Positions 36,236 through 44,013 of a stretch of DNA of 44,013 nucleotides are shown piece after piece. Location of the stretch: positions 1 to 44,013 of the forward strand of contig JANQLQ010000281.1 in NCBI GenBank assembly GCA_028280565.1, written 5' to 3'. Position 1 is the stretch's first letter. The number at the start of each line of letters is the position of its first letter. The stretch is from Fulvivirga sp. (GTDB lineage: Bacteria > Bacteroidota > Bacteroidia > Cytophagales > Cyclobacteriaceae). The translations under genes and the position numbers were made by a program. The notes under the pieces are model-generated. The model saw nothing but the letters and a program-made list of their open reading frames with translations. It had not been told where the DNA came from and searched no databases.

Positions 36236-38446
36236 ATGAATTTCAGTAAGATGAGGTACTTCATTATTTCATTAGGCATATTATCTTTTTTGACATTTGC
36301 CCAATGTTCGCAACATAAGTATAGAGCAGACTTTTATGTGTCAACCAGTGGTAACGATTCCTGGTCCGGAAGGCTCGATGCTCCCAATGAAAATGGCACG
36401 GATGGACCGTTTAAGACATTGACAAAAGCGCGTGACGCAGTTCGTTCCGAAATTCCCAATTCAGAAGGAGATGTTATGGTGATGATACGGGGTGGCAAGT
36501 ACGTACTGGATGAGACCGTTGTATTTGGATTAGAAGATTCCGGAAACGAAAAGTGCCGGATCATTTACAGGAATTACCCCAATGAAAAACCCGTGTTTAC
36601 ATCAGGGTATGCCATTAGAGGTTGGAAAAAAGTGGAGGAGGACATCGATGATTTGCCGGAAAATGCAAAAGGTAAAATATTCGTAGCCCGTTTGCCTGCA
36701 AATTTTCGTCATTTTTCATCGCTTTATGAAGATTCTGTGGCTTTGCCCCGGGCGAGAAGCGAAGGCACCGTACTCCCGTCCAGGCCCGGTGACTGGCAAT
36801 ATGAAGATAAAGGTTCATTTATTTTTGAGAAGGGGACGTTAAGGAACTGGGAAAATATGGGAGATGTGGATGTGGTGATAAGACCGTATTATGCGTGGGT
36901 GATGAATATCCTGCCGCTCAAAAGTATCGACGAAAAAAATAATGTCGCACATACGTCTGTTATAGGTACTTACCCCTTGCGAAAGTTTAGATGGGGCCGG
37001 GGAACCGTCAATATGTGGGTTGAAAATGCATTAAATGAATTGGACAGGCCCGGGGAATGGGTTTATAATAGCAGCTCGGGAAAATTGTACCTGTGGCCAA
37101 AAAACGGCTCACCTGGCGATAAAATTGTATCTCCGCAGCTCATCGAGTTATTCCGTATTGAAGGAGGAATAGACTATGCGGGAAAAACCGATAAAGCTGT
37201 AAAGAACCTGGTTTTTGAAGGATTGAATTTCACCTGTGCAGATTACTTCCGGAGGACAAATGATTGGATCGGAAAAGGTATCCAGCACGATTGGGAGTAC
37301 TTTGATGCCGCCACGGCAATGGTCCGGATGCGCGGAGCCGAGCACTGCGAGGTGAAGAATTGCAGGTTCTCACAAAGTAGTGCCTCTGCCATTCGTTTGG
37401 ATCTGCATTGTCAAAATAATGATATCTCGGGTAACGTCATCAAAAACATGGGGGGTACAGGAATATTGTTAGCGGGCTATGGCCCAGGTACAAAAGATGT
37501 AAATAAAAACAACAGGATAACCCATAACCACATTAGTGATATAGGAAAGGTGTACTGGCACAGCCCGGCCATTTTCCTGTGGCAAAGTGGGAGTAATCTC
37601 GTCTCCAATAACCTCATTTACCGTACGCCATACACCGGGATAGTTGTCAGCGGAAGGATCATATGGGATAAAGCCGGGAAAGGGGAATGTTCGAAGACCG
37701 TTCGCTGGCACGAAGTGGGCACAACTACCGGGAGTAGTACGTGGAAAGAAAGGGAGCCGTTTTTGCACGGCCGTAACAATATTATTGAGAAAAATGATAT
37801 TCACCATGTGATGGAGGTGATGGGAGATGGAAATGGCATCTACATTTCAGGGGCAGGGACAGGTAATATTGTACGGAAAAACTATATACATGATTGTCCT
37901 TCAGCGCATTTTGCAGAAGGCATCCGGTGTGATGATGATCAACATGAAACCACCATTGAGTCTAACATAGTGACACGGTTGGGTGGAATGGCAACGGGTA
38001 TTTGCAGCAAAGGGCGGAATGACATTATTAATAATGTTATTGCCATGCCTCTCAATGCCCCCGCACGAGGCTTGATATCCCTGGAAGGAACTCCAATTGA
38101 TGGAAGTGTGATTGAGCGTAACATTGTGATCGTTGATGATCCAAATAGTCTTGTGTACTATCAACGGCGTACCTCCGGGGCTGGTGGAGATCCAAAACTC
38201 ACAGATTGTAAAGTGGATAAAAACATTTATTACTGCACGGCTGACAAGAATTGGGGCAAAGCCCAATTGGAAGATCGACAGTCAAGGGGTATTGAATTAA
38301 AGAGCCTGGTCTCGGATCCGTTTTTCGTGGATGTCACGAATGATAATTTCAGGCTAAATAAAAATTCTCCGGCACTCCGGCTGGGGTTTAAACAGATAGA
38401 TATGGAGGAAATGGGGTTAAGGAACTGCGAGAATTCCATCCGGTAA
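36236..38446 (+). CDS. Lipoprotein with right-handed beta-helix, GH141-like
   Basis: A 736-residue protein if it starts at ATG 36236 (MNFSKMRYF); a start nine codons upstream is also open. The signal peptide ends in LTFAQCSQ, a plausible lipobox. It opens with DFYVSTSGNDSWSGRLDAPN and DGPFKTLTKARDAVR, the standard entry of large beta-helix glycan enzymes. It then has SVALPRARSEG and repeated turns such as NDISGNVIKNMGGTGILLAG, HNHISDIGKVYWHSPAIFLW and NDIHHVMEVMGDGNGIYISG. This architecture fits GH141, a family with alpha-L-fucosidase and xylanase members that is frequent in fucoidan-degrading loci, but GH120 or a lyase cannot be excluded. It is the last gene of PUL 2, 139 bases after the modular helix protein. 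Confidence 0.75.
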   Translation: MNFSKMRYFIISLGILSFLTFAQCSQHKYRADFYVSTSGNDSWSGRLDAPNENGTDGPFKTLTKARDAVRSEIPNSEGDVMVMIRGGKYVLDETVVFGLEDSGNEKCRIIYRNYPNEKPVFTSGYAIRGWKKVEEDIDDLPENAKGKIFVARLPANFRHFSSLYEDSVALPRARSEGTVLPSRPGDWQYEDKGSFIFEKGTLRNWENMGDVDVVIRPYYAWVMNILPLKSIDEKNNVAHTSVIGTYPLRKFRWGRGTVNMWVENALNELDRPGEWVYNSSSGKLYLWPKNGSPGDKIVSPQLIELFRIEGGIDYAGKTDKAVKNLVFEGLNFTCADYFRRTNDWIGKGIQHDWEYFDAATAMVRMRGAEHCEVKNCRFSQSSASAIRLDLHCQNNDISGNVIKNMGGTGILLAGYGPGTKDVNKNNRITHNHISDIGKVYWHSPAIFLWQSGSNLVSNNLIYRTPYTGIVVSGRIIWDKAGKGECSKTVRWHEVGTTTGSSTWKEREPFLHGRNNIIEKNDIHHVMEVMGDGNGIYISGAGTGNIVRKNYIHDCPSAHFAEGIRCDDDQHETTIESNIVTRLGGMATGICSKGRNDIINNVIAMPLNAPARGLISLEGTPIDGSVIERNIVIVDDPNSLVYYQRRTSGAGGDPKLTDCKVDKNIYYCTADKNWGKAQLEDRQSRGIELKSLVSDPFFVDVTNDNFRLNKNSPALRLGFKQIDMEEMGLRNCENSIR

Positions 38447-39008
38447 GGTCTATGTCTATGGTTGCGTTTGAATCGAGATTTGGTATGAAAATTTAGAAAA
38501 ACTTAGTTGATGAAAATAGAATTGAGCGTAGCTGGGGGTCAAATTGTCACTTGATCTTGTGTAAGATCATTGGTGCTTTATATGTTTCGTATTGTCCGGG
38601 GAGCCGAAAGTTAACCTGTCATTAGCCGGAAGGAAACCACAAATTGTTTAATCATGCCAATGACATTTGAAGAAAATAATCTCGCATGACTTAATACAGG
38701 TTCATAAAAAAATTGTCGAAAATGCTGGGTCAGTTTAATTCAACTCATAGAATGTGCAACTTTCCATGCGTTAATAAGGAGGTTTTATCCATGGCAAATA
38801 TCTCATGATTTTGCTATCGTTATATAACAAACCCCGTTTAGGAACGAAGATCAAAAAACGTAATTATCTTTTGGTAAAGAAACTTCAGCATATTGTCAAT
38901 TTTCGATAATTGAATATTTGTTTGTTTTTGGTCACATCCATAAATAAAAAACACGGTTAACACAAGGTGGTGACAGTGTTGCCGATCCTTTGAGGCCTGT
39001 TTCTCACG
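38447..39008. other. Non-coding gap after PUL 2
   Basis: About 560 bases with no intact gene. A strong ribosome-binding-like AAGGAGG at about 38778 precedes an ATG that opens only a five-codon frame. The rest is AT-rich with no recognised motif. Confidence 0.4.
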
Positions 39009-39167
39009 GAACTGAAAATTTGTCGTAGCAACCCAGGCAATATTATCCGGCATGGAAATAAGTACTCCGTTTGGTACACTAAAATTCATTATGGATATCC
39101 TGGAGGGTGGTGTGGTAGAGTATGGTATGAAACTCATGTTTATTTTAAAAAAACAACATTAAGTTAG
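39009..39167 (+). pseudogene. Third GH117-like scrap
   Basis: In one plus-strand frame, ending at TAG 39165-39167, the sequence reads CRSNPGNIIRHGNKYSVWYT and then KIHYGYPGGWCGRVWYETH. This aligns with RRDPSDVIKVGDTYYVYYTK and GRSPGYWGTIWYATS of the GH117-like enzyme at 8184, at about half identity over some 40 residues. The first catalytic Asp position has become Asn. Nothing before or after belongs to the family, so it is an old, isolated fragment about 30 kb from the intact gene. Confidence 0.55.
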
Positions 39168-39281
39168 GATAATAAGAAAAACAATTGTCTTTTTGAGTAT
39201 AGATAAGCCATTCGCTGCCAGTCAGCACATTGACCTTTAACACTGGGGAAGACATTGGAAGGTCGATGAAGGCTTTTGTGT

Positions 39282-39336
39282 AAACTGCGCATACCCTGGT
39301 AATCACTGCCGATTACTGGGTATGCGCAGTTTTTTT
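39282..39336 (+). terminator. Strong intrinsic terminator
   Basis: AAACTGCGCATACCC (39282-39296) pairs perfectly with GGGTATGCGCAGTTT, which ends at 39332. The stem continues through GTAATC and GATTAC, and seven T close the structure. This is the best rho-independent terminator in the window. It could end transcription from PUL 2, or act as a leader structure, because the next gene starts only about 27 bases later. Confidence 0.8.
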
Positions 39337-39362
39337 ATGTATGAATTTGAAAATGAATGATC

Positions 39363-39968
39363 ATGAAAAAGAGAGTAAAATTAGGAGTGTTTTTTGTCGT
39401 TGTAGGGTTTACCTTTTCAGCATGTTCAAAAGAGGATAGCCCTCCAGTAGATGAGCGGACGTTTGGTATTTTCACCGTGCAGGACGATGGGGTAACAGTG
39501 TTGGCCAATGGGGACATCCGGACCCGGACCTTGGCTGATTTTAACAAAATGATAGAAGCCTTTCCGAATATCGGGCAGATCCACATAAAAGAGATGCCAG
39601 GGTCTTTGGATGATGAGACCAACGTACAAATAGGAAGACTTATTTATGGCAGGAACATCGATACGCATTTGCTCGATGGAGGGCTCATCGCCTCCGGGGG
39701 TGTGGACTTTTACCTGGCCGGGAAAGCGAGAACATTGGGGAATGAGGTAATGGTAGGGGTACATTCATGGTCAGACGGTAACAAGGAAGCAACGGATTTC
39801 CCCGAGAATGCACCGGAACACGACCTGTTCATCGATTACTACAAGGCTATTGGGTTTGGTGATCAGTTTGCCAGGGATTTTTACTTCTTTACCATAAATG
39901 CCGCCGCTGCTGATGATATCCATTACATGAGTTCGTCCGAGATTGAAAAATTCCAGTTGGAAAGGTGA
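39363..39968 (+). CDS. Small lipoprotein with ClpP/crotonase-like fold and possible Ser-His-Asp triad
   Basis: A 201-residue protein beginning MKKRVKLGV; ATG 39357 two codons earlier is possible. The lipobox is GFTFSACSK (C21). The core follows the ClpP pattern: a strand and PGS loop (HIKEMPGSLDDETNVQIGRL) where ClpP has the SPGG oxyanion loop, then LIASGGVDFYLAGK with S111 where ClpP has its nucleophile, VGVHSWSDG with H134, and DDIHYMSSSEIEKFQL, matching the RDxFMSAEEAxEYGL end of ClpP that carries the Asp. This suggests a periplasmic or surface ClpP-class hydrolase, distantly like COG3904 proteins. It ends soon after that motif. Its function and any link with the PULs are unknown. Confidence 0.6.
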   Translation: MKKRVKLGVFFVVVGFTFSACSKEDSPPVDERTFGIFTVQDDGVTVLANGDIRTRTLADFNKMIEAFPNIGQIHIKEMPGSLDDETNVQIGRLIYGRNIDTHLLDGGLIASGGVDFYLAGKARTLGNEVMVGVHSWSDGNKEATDFPENAPEHDLFIDYYKAIGFGDQFARDFYFFTINAAAADDIHYMSSSEIEKFQLER

Positions 39969-40264
39969 GATGGTACTCAAAAGCAGTGTTTTATAACATT
40001 GGATTTTAATTATTTGAGCAACCTTAATGGTCGTGAGTGACAATGTTGAGAGCACTACTGGGCAAAATAGTGTTGACCTAGCTCTATATAAAAATAATTA
40101 AAGAGTAAAGAATATCCCTTAGTGATTCTTTGAGCTTTGGTGCCTTGGTGGCAAAGCTTCCTCGGCCACCAAGGCACAAATGCACTAAGGTCCACCAAGC
40201 TTAGGAGCCAAAACTATCCTGTACAATATAAAAGTGATAAATGATTATTGAGTTGAGATTTCAA
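39969..40264. other. Intergenic gap with a dispersed-repeat hairpin
   Basis: No gene seen. GTGCCTTGGTGG (40140-40151) and CCACCAAGGCAC (40166-40177) form a perfect 12-bp stem. The surrounding text (CACCAAGGCACAAATGCACT) is the kind of short dispersed repeat found between genes in many bacteria. It may also serve as a terminator for the lipoprotein gene, though it lies about 170 bases downstream. Confidence 0.5.
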
Positions 40265-40495
40265 GGATTTGTAATCCGGGTGCTCTCGTTTATGACTAAT
40301 GACCAAAGTACGCTCTTACTAATCCTCCCCGGGAGTGCTTAAAGAAGGCAGAAAACATCCAACGAGTACCACCCCTGGTTGTGTATGGCTGTCAAAGTAA
40401 ATGGTTCGAAGCGCATTACAAATGCGCAGGGAGGAAAGCGATTTACGACCGAATGTGTTGAAGATGGGTACGCTTTATAAAAGCGCGCCAGGTAG
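40265..40495 (+). repeat. About 230-bp direct repeat A, copy 1
   Basis: Nearly identical to 43190-43418, with a few mismatches and one- or two-base indels. It contains several small palindromes: GGATTTGTAATCC, CTCCCCGGGAG, GCGCATTACAAATGCGC and CGCTTTATAAAAGCG. No open frame crosses it. With its partner it brackets the minus-strand FGE-like/GH29 gene. Confidence 0.85.
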
Positions 40496-40656
40496 TAGAG
40501 TAAATGGTTGAAGTAGGCGAAGGTAATGTAGAAACTTGCATTATTTTTCTCATCATTGTCAGAGTGCTGAACTTGGTTCGCCAACTTACCTCAAACACGT
40601 TCTATGGATGAGAAACGAGGAATATACACTCAAGTATTAAAGGTAAGAGAGTTTTT

Positions 40657-40688
40657 AACCAAAGTATTACCAAGTTATTACTTTGGTT
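40657..40688 (-). terminator. Hairpin downstream of the FGE-like/GH29 gene
   Basis: AACCAAAGTA (40657-40666) and TACTTTGGTT (40679-40688) form a 10-bp stem about 70 bases past the minus-strand stop codon. On the minus strand it is followed by A rather than T residues, so it is a weak terminator candidate. Confidence 0.35.
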
Positions 40689-40760
40689 TTGGTTTCATGG
40701 ATTCAGATACAAATAACTTAAATAACCCAAACCACCTTCAATGCTCAATAGATAGTGCAC

Positions 40761-42923
40761 CTATTCCTCTGTTGTGGATAAAGCCATATTTTTTATACTT
40801 GGCTTGCCTTTGAGTTCAACGGACACAACCCAACCAAAACTATCTGTTTTTTCTTTAGGTAAGTCAATGTTTAATTTGTTCTCATCAGTATTAAAATCAA
40901 GTGCTTGCTTTGATGCACTTAAATAAGCTTTTGATACTTTATTATTGACACCTTCAATTACAAGTTTGCCATCTTTCGGATAACTGTAAACAAAGAAATT
41001 CAAGCGTGAACGACTCCCATTACTCAATACGGTATTTGATTTTCCATCAAACAGTAAGTTGCTGAATTTTGATGCGCTGGTACCAAAAATTTCAGATTTA
41101 TATTTCTGCACCATATCACCAAACTCATTGAGAATATCAACGGCTACGACAGGGACATTGCCTTTGGCATCGGGGCCAATATTAAGCAATAAGTTACCCC
41201 CTTTGCTGTTGACATCTACAAGAATTTTAAACAACTGTTCGGAAGATTTCCAATGTGTATCGTGTGCACTATAACCGAAACTCTCATTCATAGTATGGCA
41301 AACTTCCCAAGCATTACTGGCGAACCCTGTTGCTGGTACGTATTTTTCTGGTGTTACATAATCACCATAGGGGTTCTCTATGCCATTCCAAAAGCGATTG
41401 CTAACTACAATACCTGGCTGTTCTTGGGCAATCATTTCCAATAACCCCTTAGTATTCCATGTTTTGCCTTGCTTACTTGCACTGCTGTAATCTGACCATA
41501 ATAAATCAATTTTTCCGTAGTCGGTCATGAGTTGTTTGATATGACTGTGGCAATAGTCCAAGTAATCAGCGGTATTATCGGTACGTTTTGAATTGTTCAG
41601 TTCATAATGGAAAGGTGAATCCGGGTGTTGCCAATCGATCAGTGAATAATAGAGTCCAACTTTTATGTCTTCTTCCCTAAAAGCTTCAACATATTCTCCT
41701 AAGAGATCCCGGCCTTCCGGCGAAATGCTAACATCTACACCATATGGATTGTTCTTCTTTTTAGCATAGGGGTGCTTTGTGTTGAACAAAGTAAAACCGT
41801 CATGATGTTTGGAAGTCAAAACCGCATAGCGTGCACCAATATGTTTGGCCAATTTTGCCCACTTCTTAGGGTCGTAATCTTCAGCGATGAAACCGGGTCT
41901 CAATTGTTCCGCATAATCCTTTGTGTCGGCCTGTGACCATACTTGTATCCATTCGGCATAATGTTGTCCATAACGCTTTCCTTTATAATAACCGCCGCCT
42001 GCACTGTACAATCCCCAATGAATAAACATTCCCAATTTGGCTTCTTTGAACCACCGGGTACGTGTTTCTTTTGTTTTGGTGAAATGTTCAACACCTTCAT
42101 AGGGCAATTGGCGCATTAAGGTGGTGTCAGCGCTGGTTTTAATAGGAGTACTTACTTTCGGCGGTTTATTGTTTTCAGTTTCGTAGACCACTCGAAAGCC
42201 AACATCATGCATGTTATACCAAGGCATATAGCTACTGCGATCTGCCACACGAGAATAAGGCGCATCATCGTTTAAATAGCTGCCACCACGTACCGCATAA
42301 AAAGAACCGCTGTTTGGACCAAGCGGATTTACTTGTGCTTCCGTGGGGTAATCGCCATACCAACTGCGGCACCATTCCCAAACATTTTCGCTCATATCAT
42401 ATAGGCCCAACTCGTTGGGCAACTTAGTGCCAACATGGTGCAATCTTCCGCCATCGCTATTTTTATCAACCTTCATAGCCCCTTTAGCATAACGGTATCC
42501 TTCGCTCTTAAGTCCTCCCCGGGCAGCAAATTCCCACTGCGCTTCTGTGGGCAGTAGTATCTTTTTGCCAAGTTTCTTACTCAGCCATTCACAATACTTT
42601 CTGGCCCTGTGAATATTTACGTATCTAATAGGCTCATTATCATGAGGTGCATCGATATATTCCCTTGGCATTTTATTGTCAGTAGCTTCACAAAATGCAC
42701 GATACTGTCCCACAGTTATTTCCTTTGGGCTAATATAAAAAGTACTTACAGTCACCTCGTATGGTTTTTCATCTAAATCTCCATAGACATCACCCATAAT
42801 AAAAGTGCCACCTTCAACTTCGATAAAACCAGGTATTTGTGAAGCAGAAGCCAAGGCAGGTGCAAATGCTACTATCACAACAAAAGCAAGCAACGGCTGC
42901 AAGGTTTTCTTATTTTTTTTCAT
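40761..42923 (-). CDS. FGE-like (SUMF1-type) domain fused to GH29 alpha-L-fucosidase
   Basis: A 720-residue secreted protein; the signal peptide is about 1-28. Residues about 30-247 form a formylglycine-generating-enzyme-like domain (PF03781 type): VEGGTFIMGD, LPTEAQWEFAARGG, LYDMSENVWEWCRSWYGDYP, VRGGSYLNDDAPYSRVADRS and the closing VGFRVV. In true FGEs the stretch after RGGSW carries the copper-binding cysteines. Here that stretch has none, so this half is probably a binding or structural module. Residues about 285-620 are GH29: RWFKEAKLGMFIHWGLYS, TSKHHDGFTLF, VGLYYSLIDWQHPDSP, KIDLLWSDYS with presumed nucleophile D478, and GGNLLLNIGPDAKG. A C-terminal beta-sandwich follows. It stands alone on the opposite strand between about 230-bp direct repeats, suggesting separate acquisition. 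Confidence 0.92.
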   Translation of the reverse strand: MKKNKKTLQPLLAFVVIVAFAPALASASQIPGFIEVEGGTFIMGDVYGDLDEKPYEVTVSTFYISPKEITVGQYRAFCEATDNKMPREYIDAPHDNEPIRYVNIHRARKYCEWLSKKLGKKILLPTEAQWEFAARGGLKSEGYRYAKGAMKVDKNSDGGRLHHVGTKLPNELGLYDMSENVWEWCRSWYGDYPTEAQVNPLGPNSGSFYAVRGGSYLNDDAPYSRVADRSSYMPWYNMHDVGFRVVYETENNKPPKVSTPIKTSADTTLMRQLPYEGVEHFTKTKETRTRWFKEAKLGMFIHWGLYSAGGGYYKGKRYGQHYAEWIQVWSQADTKDYAEQLRPGFIAEDYDPKKWAKLAKHIGARYAVLTSKHHDGFTLFNTKHPYAKKKNNPYGVDVSISPEGRDLLGEYVEAFREEDIKVGLYYSLIDWQHPDSPFHYELNNSKRTDNTADYLDYCHSHIKQLMTDYGKIDLLWSDYSSASKQGKTWNTKGLLEMIAQEQPGIVVSNRFWNGIENPYGDYVTPEKYVPATGFASNAWEVCHTMNESFGYSAHDTHWKSSEQLFKILVDVNSKGGNLLLNIGPDAKGNVPVVAVDILNEFGDMVQKYKSEIFGTSASKFSNLLFDGKSNTVLSNGSRSRLNFFVYSYPKDGKLVIEGVNNKVSKAYLSASKQALDFNTDENKLNIDLPKEKTDSFGWVVSVELKGKPSIKNMALSTTEE

Positions 42924-43189
42924 AAAATCTATGTTATTCTTGATAAGAGGTTAATAGTTCATTACTTGTTTTTTGCTGCGCCTTCTTTGAAACGTTGTAG
43001 TGCTATTGAATTTTCCTTAAACACTAAGCAGCCACTGCTTGTCATTTTCAACCCGTATTGTAAAACTACTTATCCGGTGTTTTCGATGAAATGTTAGGTT
43101 TAACCAATCTTGTGTATGTTTTGACTTTTAGTAAAATGCTCAACTAGTGCGCATTTAGCGGAACGTAATGCGTACTCATCGAGGCAATA
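42924..43189. other. Upstream region of the FGE-like/GH29 gene
   Basis: About 265 bases without a gene. It should contain the minus-strand promoter. I could not identify a convincing Bacteroidota TTTG / TAnnTTTG pair at standard spacing. Confidence 0.35.
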
Positions 43190-43418
43190 GGATTTGTAAT
43201 CCGGATGCTCTCGTTTATGCCTAATGACCAAAGTAAGCCCTTACTAATCCTCCCCGGGAGTGCTTAAAGAAGGCAGAAAACATCCAACGAGTACCACCCC
43301 TGGTGTGTATGGCTGTTAAAGTAAATGGCTCGAAGTGGATTACAAATGCGCAGGAGGAAAGCGATTTACGACCGAATGTGTTGAAGATGGGCACGCTTTA
43401 TAAAAGCGCGCCAGGTAG
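43190..43418 (+). repeat. About 230-bp direct repeat A, copy 2
   Basis: Partner of 40265-40495, in the same orientation, with the same set of small palindromes. The sequence outside the repeat does not match on either side, so the repeat ends are sharp. Its right end abuts repeat B copy 1. Confidence 0.85.
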
Positions 43419-43597
43419 TTCTACCTTGTCACATTCAATTATTGGATAGGCAGGGATTTAACGATAAGTGAGCCCATTGGATATCCTCGTCAAAAACGAA
43501 AAAGACCTTCTTTATCGTCATTCCTGCCGGCCTTGCCGGGTGAGCAATGCGCGAGAGCAGGAATCTGCTTTGTCGTTGAACGTGAACCCTTTTTTTG
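43419..43597 (+). repeat. About 180-bp direct repeat B, copy 1
   Basis: Matches 43829-44007 with about nine mismatches. It includes the hairpin pair CATTCCTGC...GCAGGAATC with an intervening CCGGCCTTGCCGG palindrome. This resembles the widespread CGTCATTCCTGC-type intergenic repeats. No coding frame is credible. Confidence 0.8.
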
Positions 43598-43828
43598 CGT
43601 ATACTGGGTTTTCGTTTCACGACTTCGCAGATTCCTTGTCACGCCTGGCCCAACGCACAGGCTGCAAGGAATGACGATGTTAGAAAGTTAAGGAATGACG
43701 TTCTTAGGTATGGTTTTGGATGGATTTAGAACAGGATGTGGATCACCCATTCTTTACAACTCGCTGGCACTAAGCTTGAAACTACAAATATCATTATCAA
43801 TTACTTAAACCTGGAAAAGTAGTCCTAT
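43598..43828. other. Spacer between the two repeat B copies
   Basis: No gene. An inverted pair GATTCCTTG and CAAGGAATG (about 43629-43676) is a variant of the hairpin inside repeat B, so the whole 43.4-44.0 kb stretch is one cluster of related repeat units. Confidence 0.5.
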
Positions 43829-44007
43829 TTCTACCTTGTCATATTCAATTGTTGGATAGGCAGGGATTTAACGATAAGTGAGCCCATTGGATATCCTCAT
43901 CAAAAACGAAAAAGACCTTCTTTATCGTCATTCCTGCCGGCCTTGCCGGGTGAGCGATGCGCGAGAGCAGGAATCTGCTGTGTCGTTGGACGTGAACCCT
44001 TTTTTTG
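43829..44007 (+). repeat. About 180-bp direct repeat B, copy 2
   Basis: Second copy of the unit at 43419-43597, in the same orientation. It ends at the T-run six bases before the window edge. The array may continue beyond the window. Confidence 0.8.
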
Positions 44008-44013
44008 ACTGTA

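Noticed and set aside
38838-39137. Minus-strand 99-residue frame after PUL 2
   Set aside because: It is antisense to the GH117-like scrap on the plus strand and has no recognisable features.
40604-40813. Plus-strand 69-residue frame
   Set aside because: It overlaps the end of the FGE-like/GH29 gene and a hairpin, with no domain or conserved-looking segment.
43468-43674. Plus-strand 68-residue frame at the right edge
   Set aside because: It lies entirely within repeat B and its spacer.
1-44013. CRISPR arrays, rRNA or tRNA genes, intact insertion sequences
   Set aside because: I found no regularly spaced short repeats, no rRNA-like sequence, no tRNA cloverleaf and no transposase or integrase motif. 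The repeats present are long direct repeats or hairpin units.

Overview
This window comes from a Bacteroidota genome. It is most likely a marine or otherwise algal-polysaccharide-degrading member of the Cytophagales or a related order; the class-level placement is an inference. The evidence is two SusC/SusD pairs, each preceded by an ECF sigma factor and a FecR anti-sigma factor. Both SusC proteins carry an N-terminal STN signalling domain. Lipoprotein signals are common, one large enzyme carries a type IX secretion (T9SS) sorting domain, and gene starts mostly lack strong Shine-Dalgarno sequences.

Two polysaccharide utilisation loci (PULs) lie in tandem on the plus strand. PUL 1 (about 1.0-24.8 kb) holds sigma, anti-sigma, SusC, SusD, a GH117-like enzyme, a frameshifted GH29 fucosidase, an intact GH29, a GH95 fucosidase, a second GH117-like gene with two in-frame stops, three Cys-type S1 sulfatases and a second GH95. 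PUL 2 (about 25.5-38.4 kb) holds sigma, anti-sigma, SusC, SusD, a 1163-residue modular beta-helix protein with two copies of a CBM-like domain and a T9SS tail, and a beta-helix protein resembling GH141/GH120-type enzymes. Alpha-L-fucosidases of two families together with sulfatases suggest a sulfated, fucose-containing glycan such as fucoidan or a fucosylated algal or animal polysaccharide. In the model, SusC/D import oligosaccharides, exo-fucosidases and sulfatases trim them in the periplasm or at the surface, and the SusC STN domain signals through FecR to release the sigma factor.

PUL 1 is visibly decaying and rearranging. Between its intact genes are a sulfatase C-terminus remnant (about 9.25-9.42 kb), a T9SS-tail remnant (about 9.5-9.65 kb), a signal peptide joined to only the C-terminal part of a heparinase II/III-type lyase with several lesions (11.39-12.08 kb), and a GH29 N-terminal scrap directly behind it (12.08-12.14 kb). 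A 169-bp near-identical direct repeat covers the 3' ends of both GH117-like genes and continues into sulfatase-derived sequence. A third GH117-like scrap lies beyond PUL 2, at 39.0 kb.

Downstream (38.4-44.0 kb) are a strong intrinsic terminator and a small lipoprotein with a ClpP/crotonase-like Ser-His-Asp pattern. These are followed by a minus-strand gene fusing a formylglycine-generating-enzyme-like domain, apparently without the catalytic cysteines, to a GH29 fucosidase. That gene is bracketed by about 230-bp direct repeats, and a second pair of about 180-bp direct repeats follows. I saw no rRNA or tRNA genes, CRISPR arrays or intact transposases.
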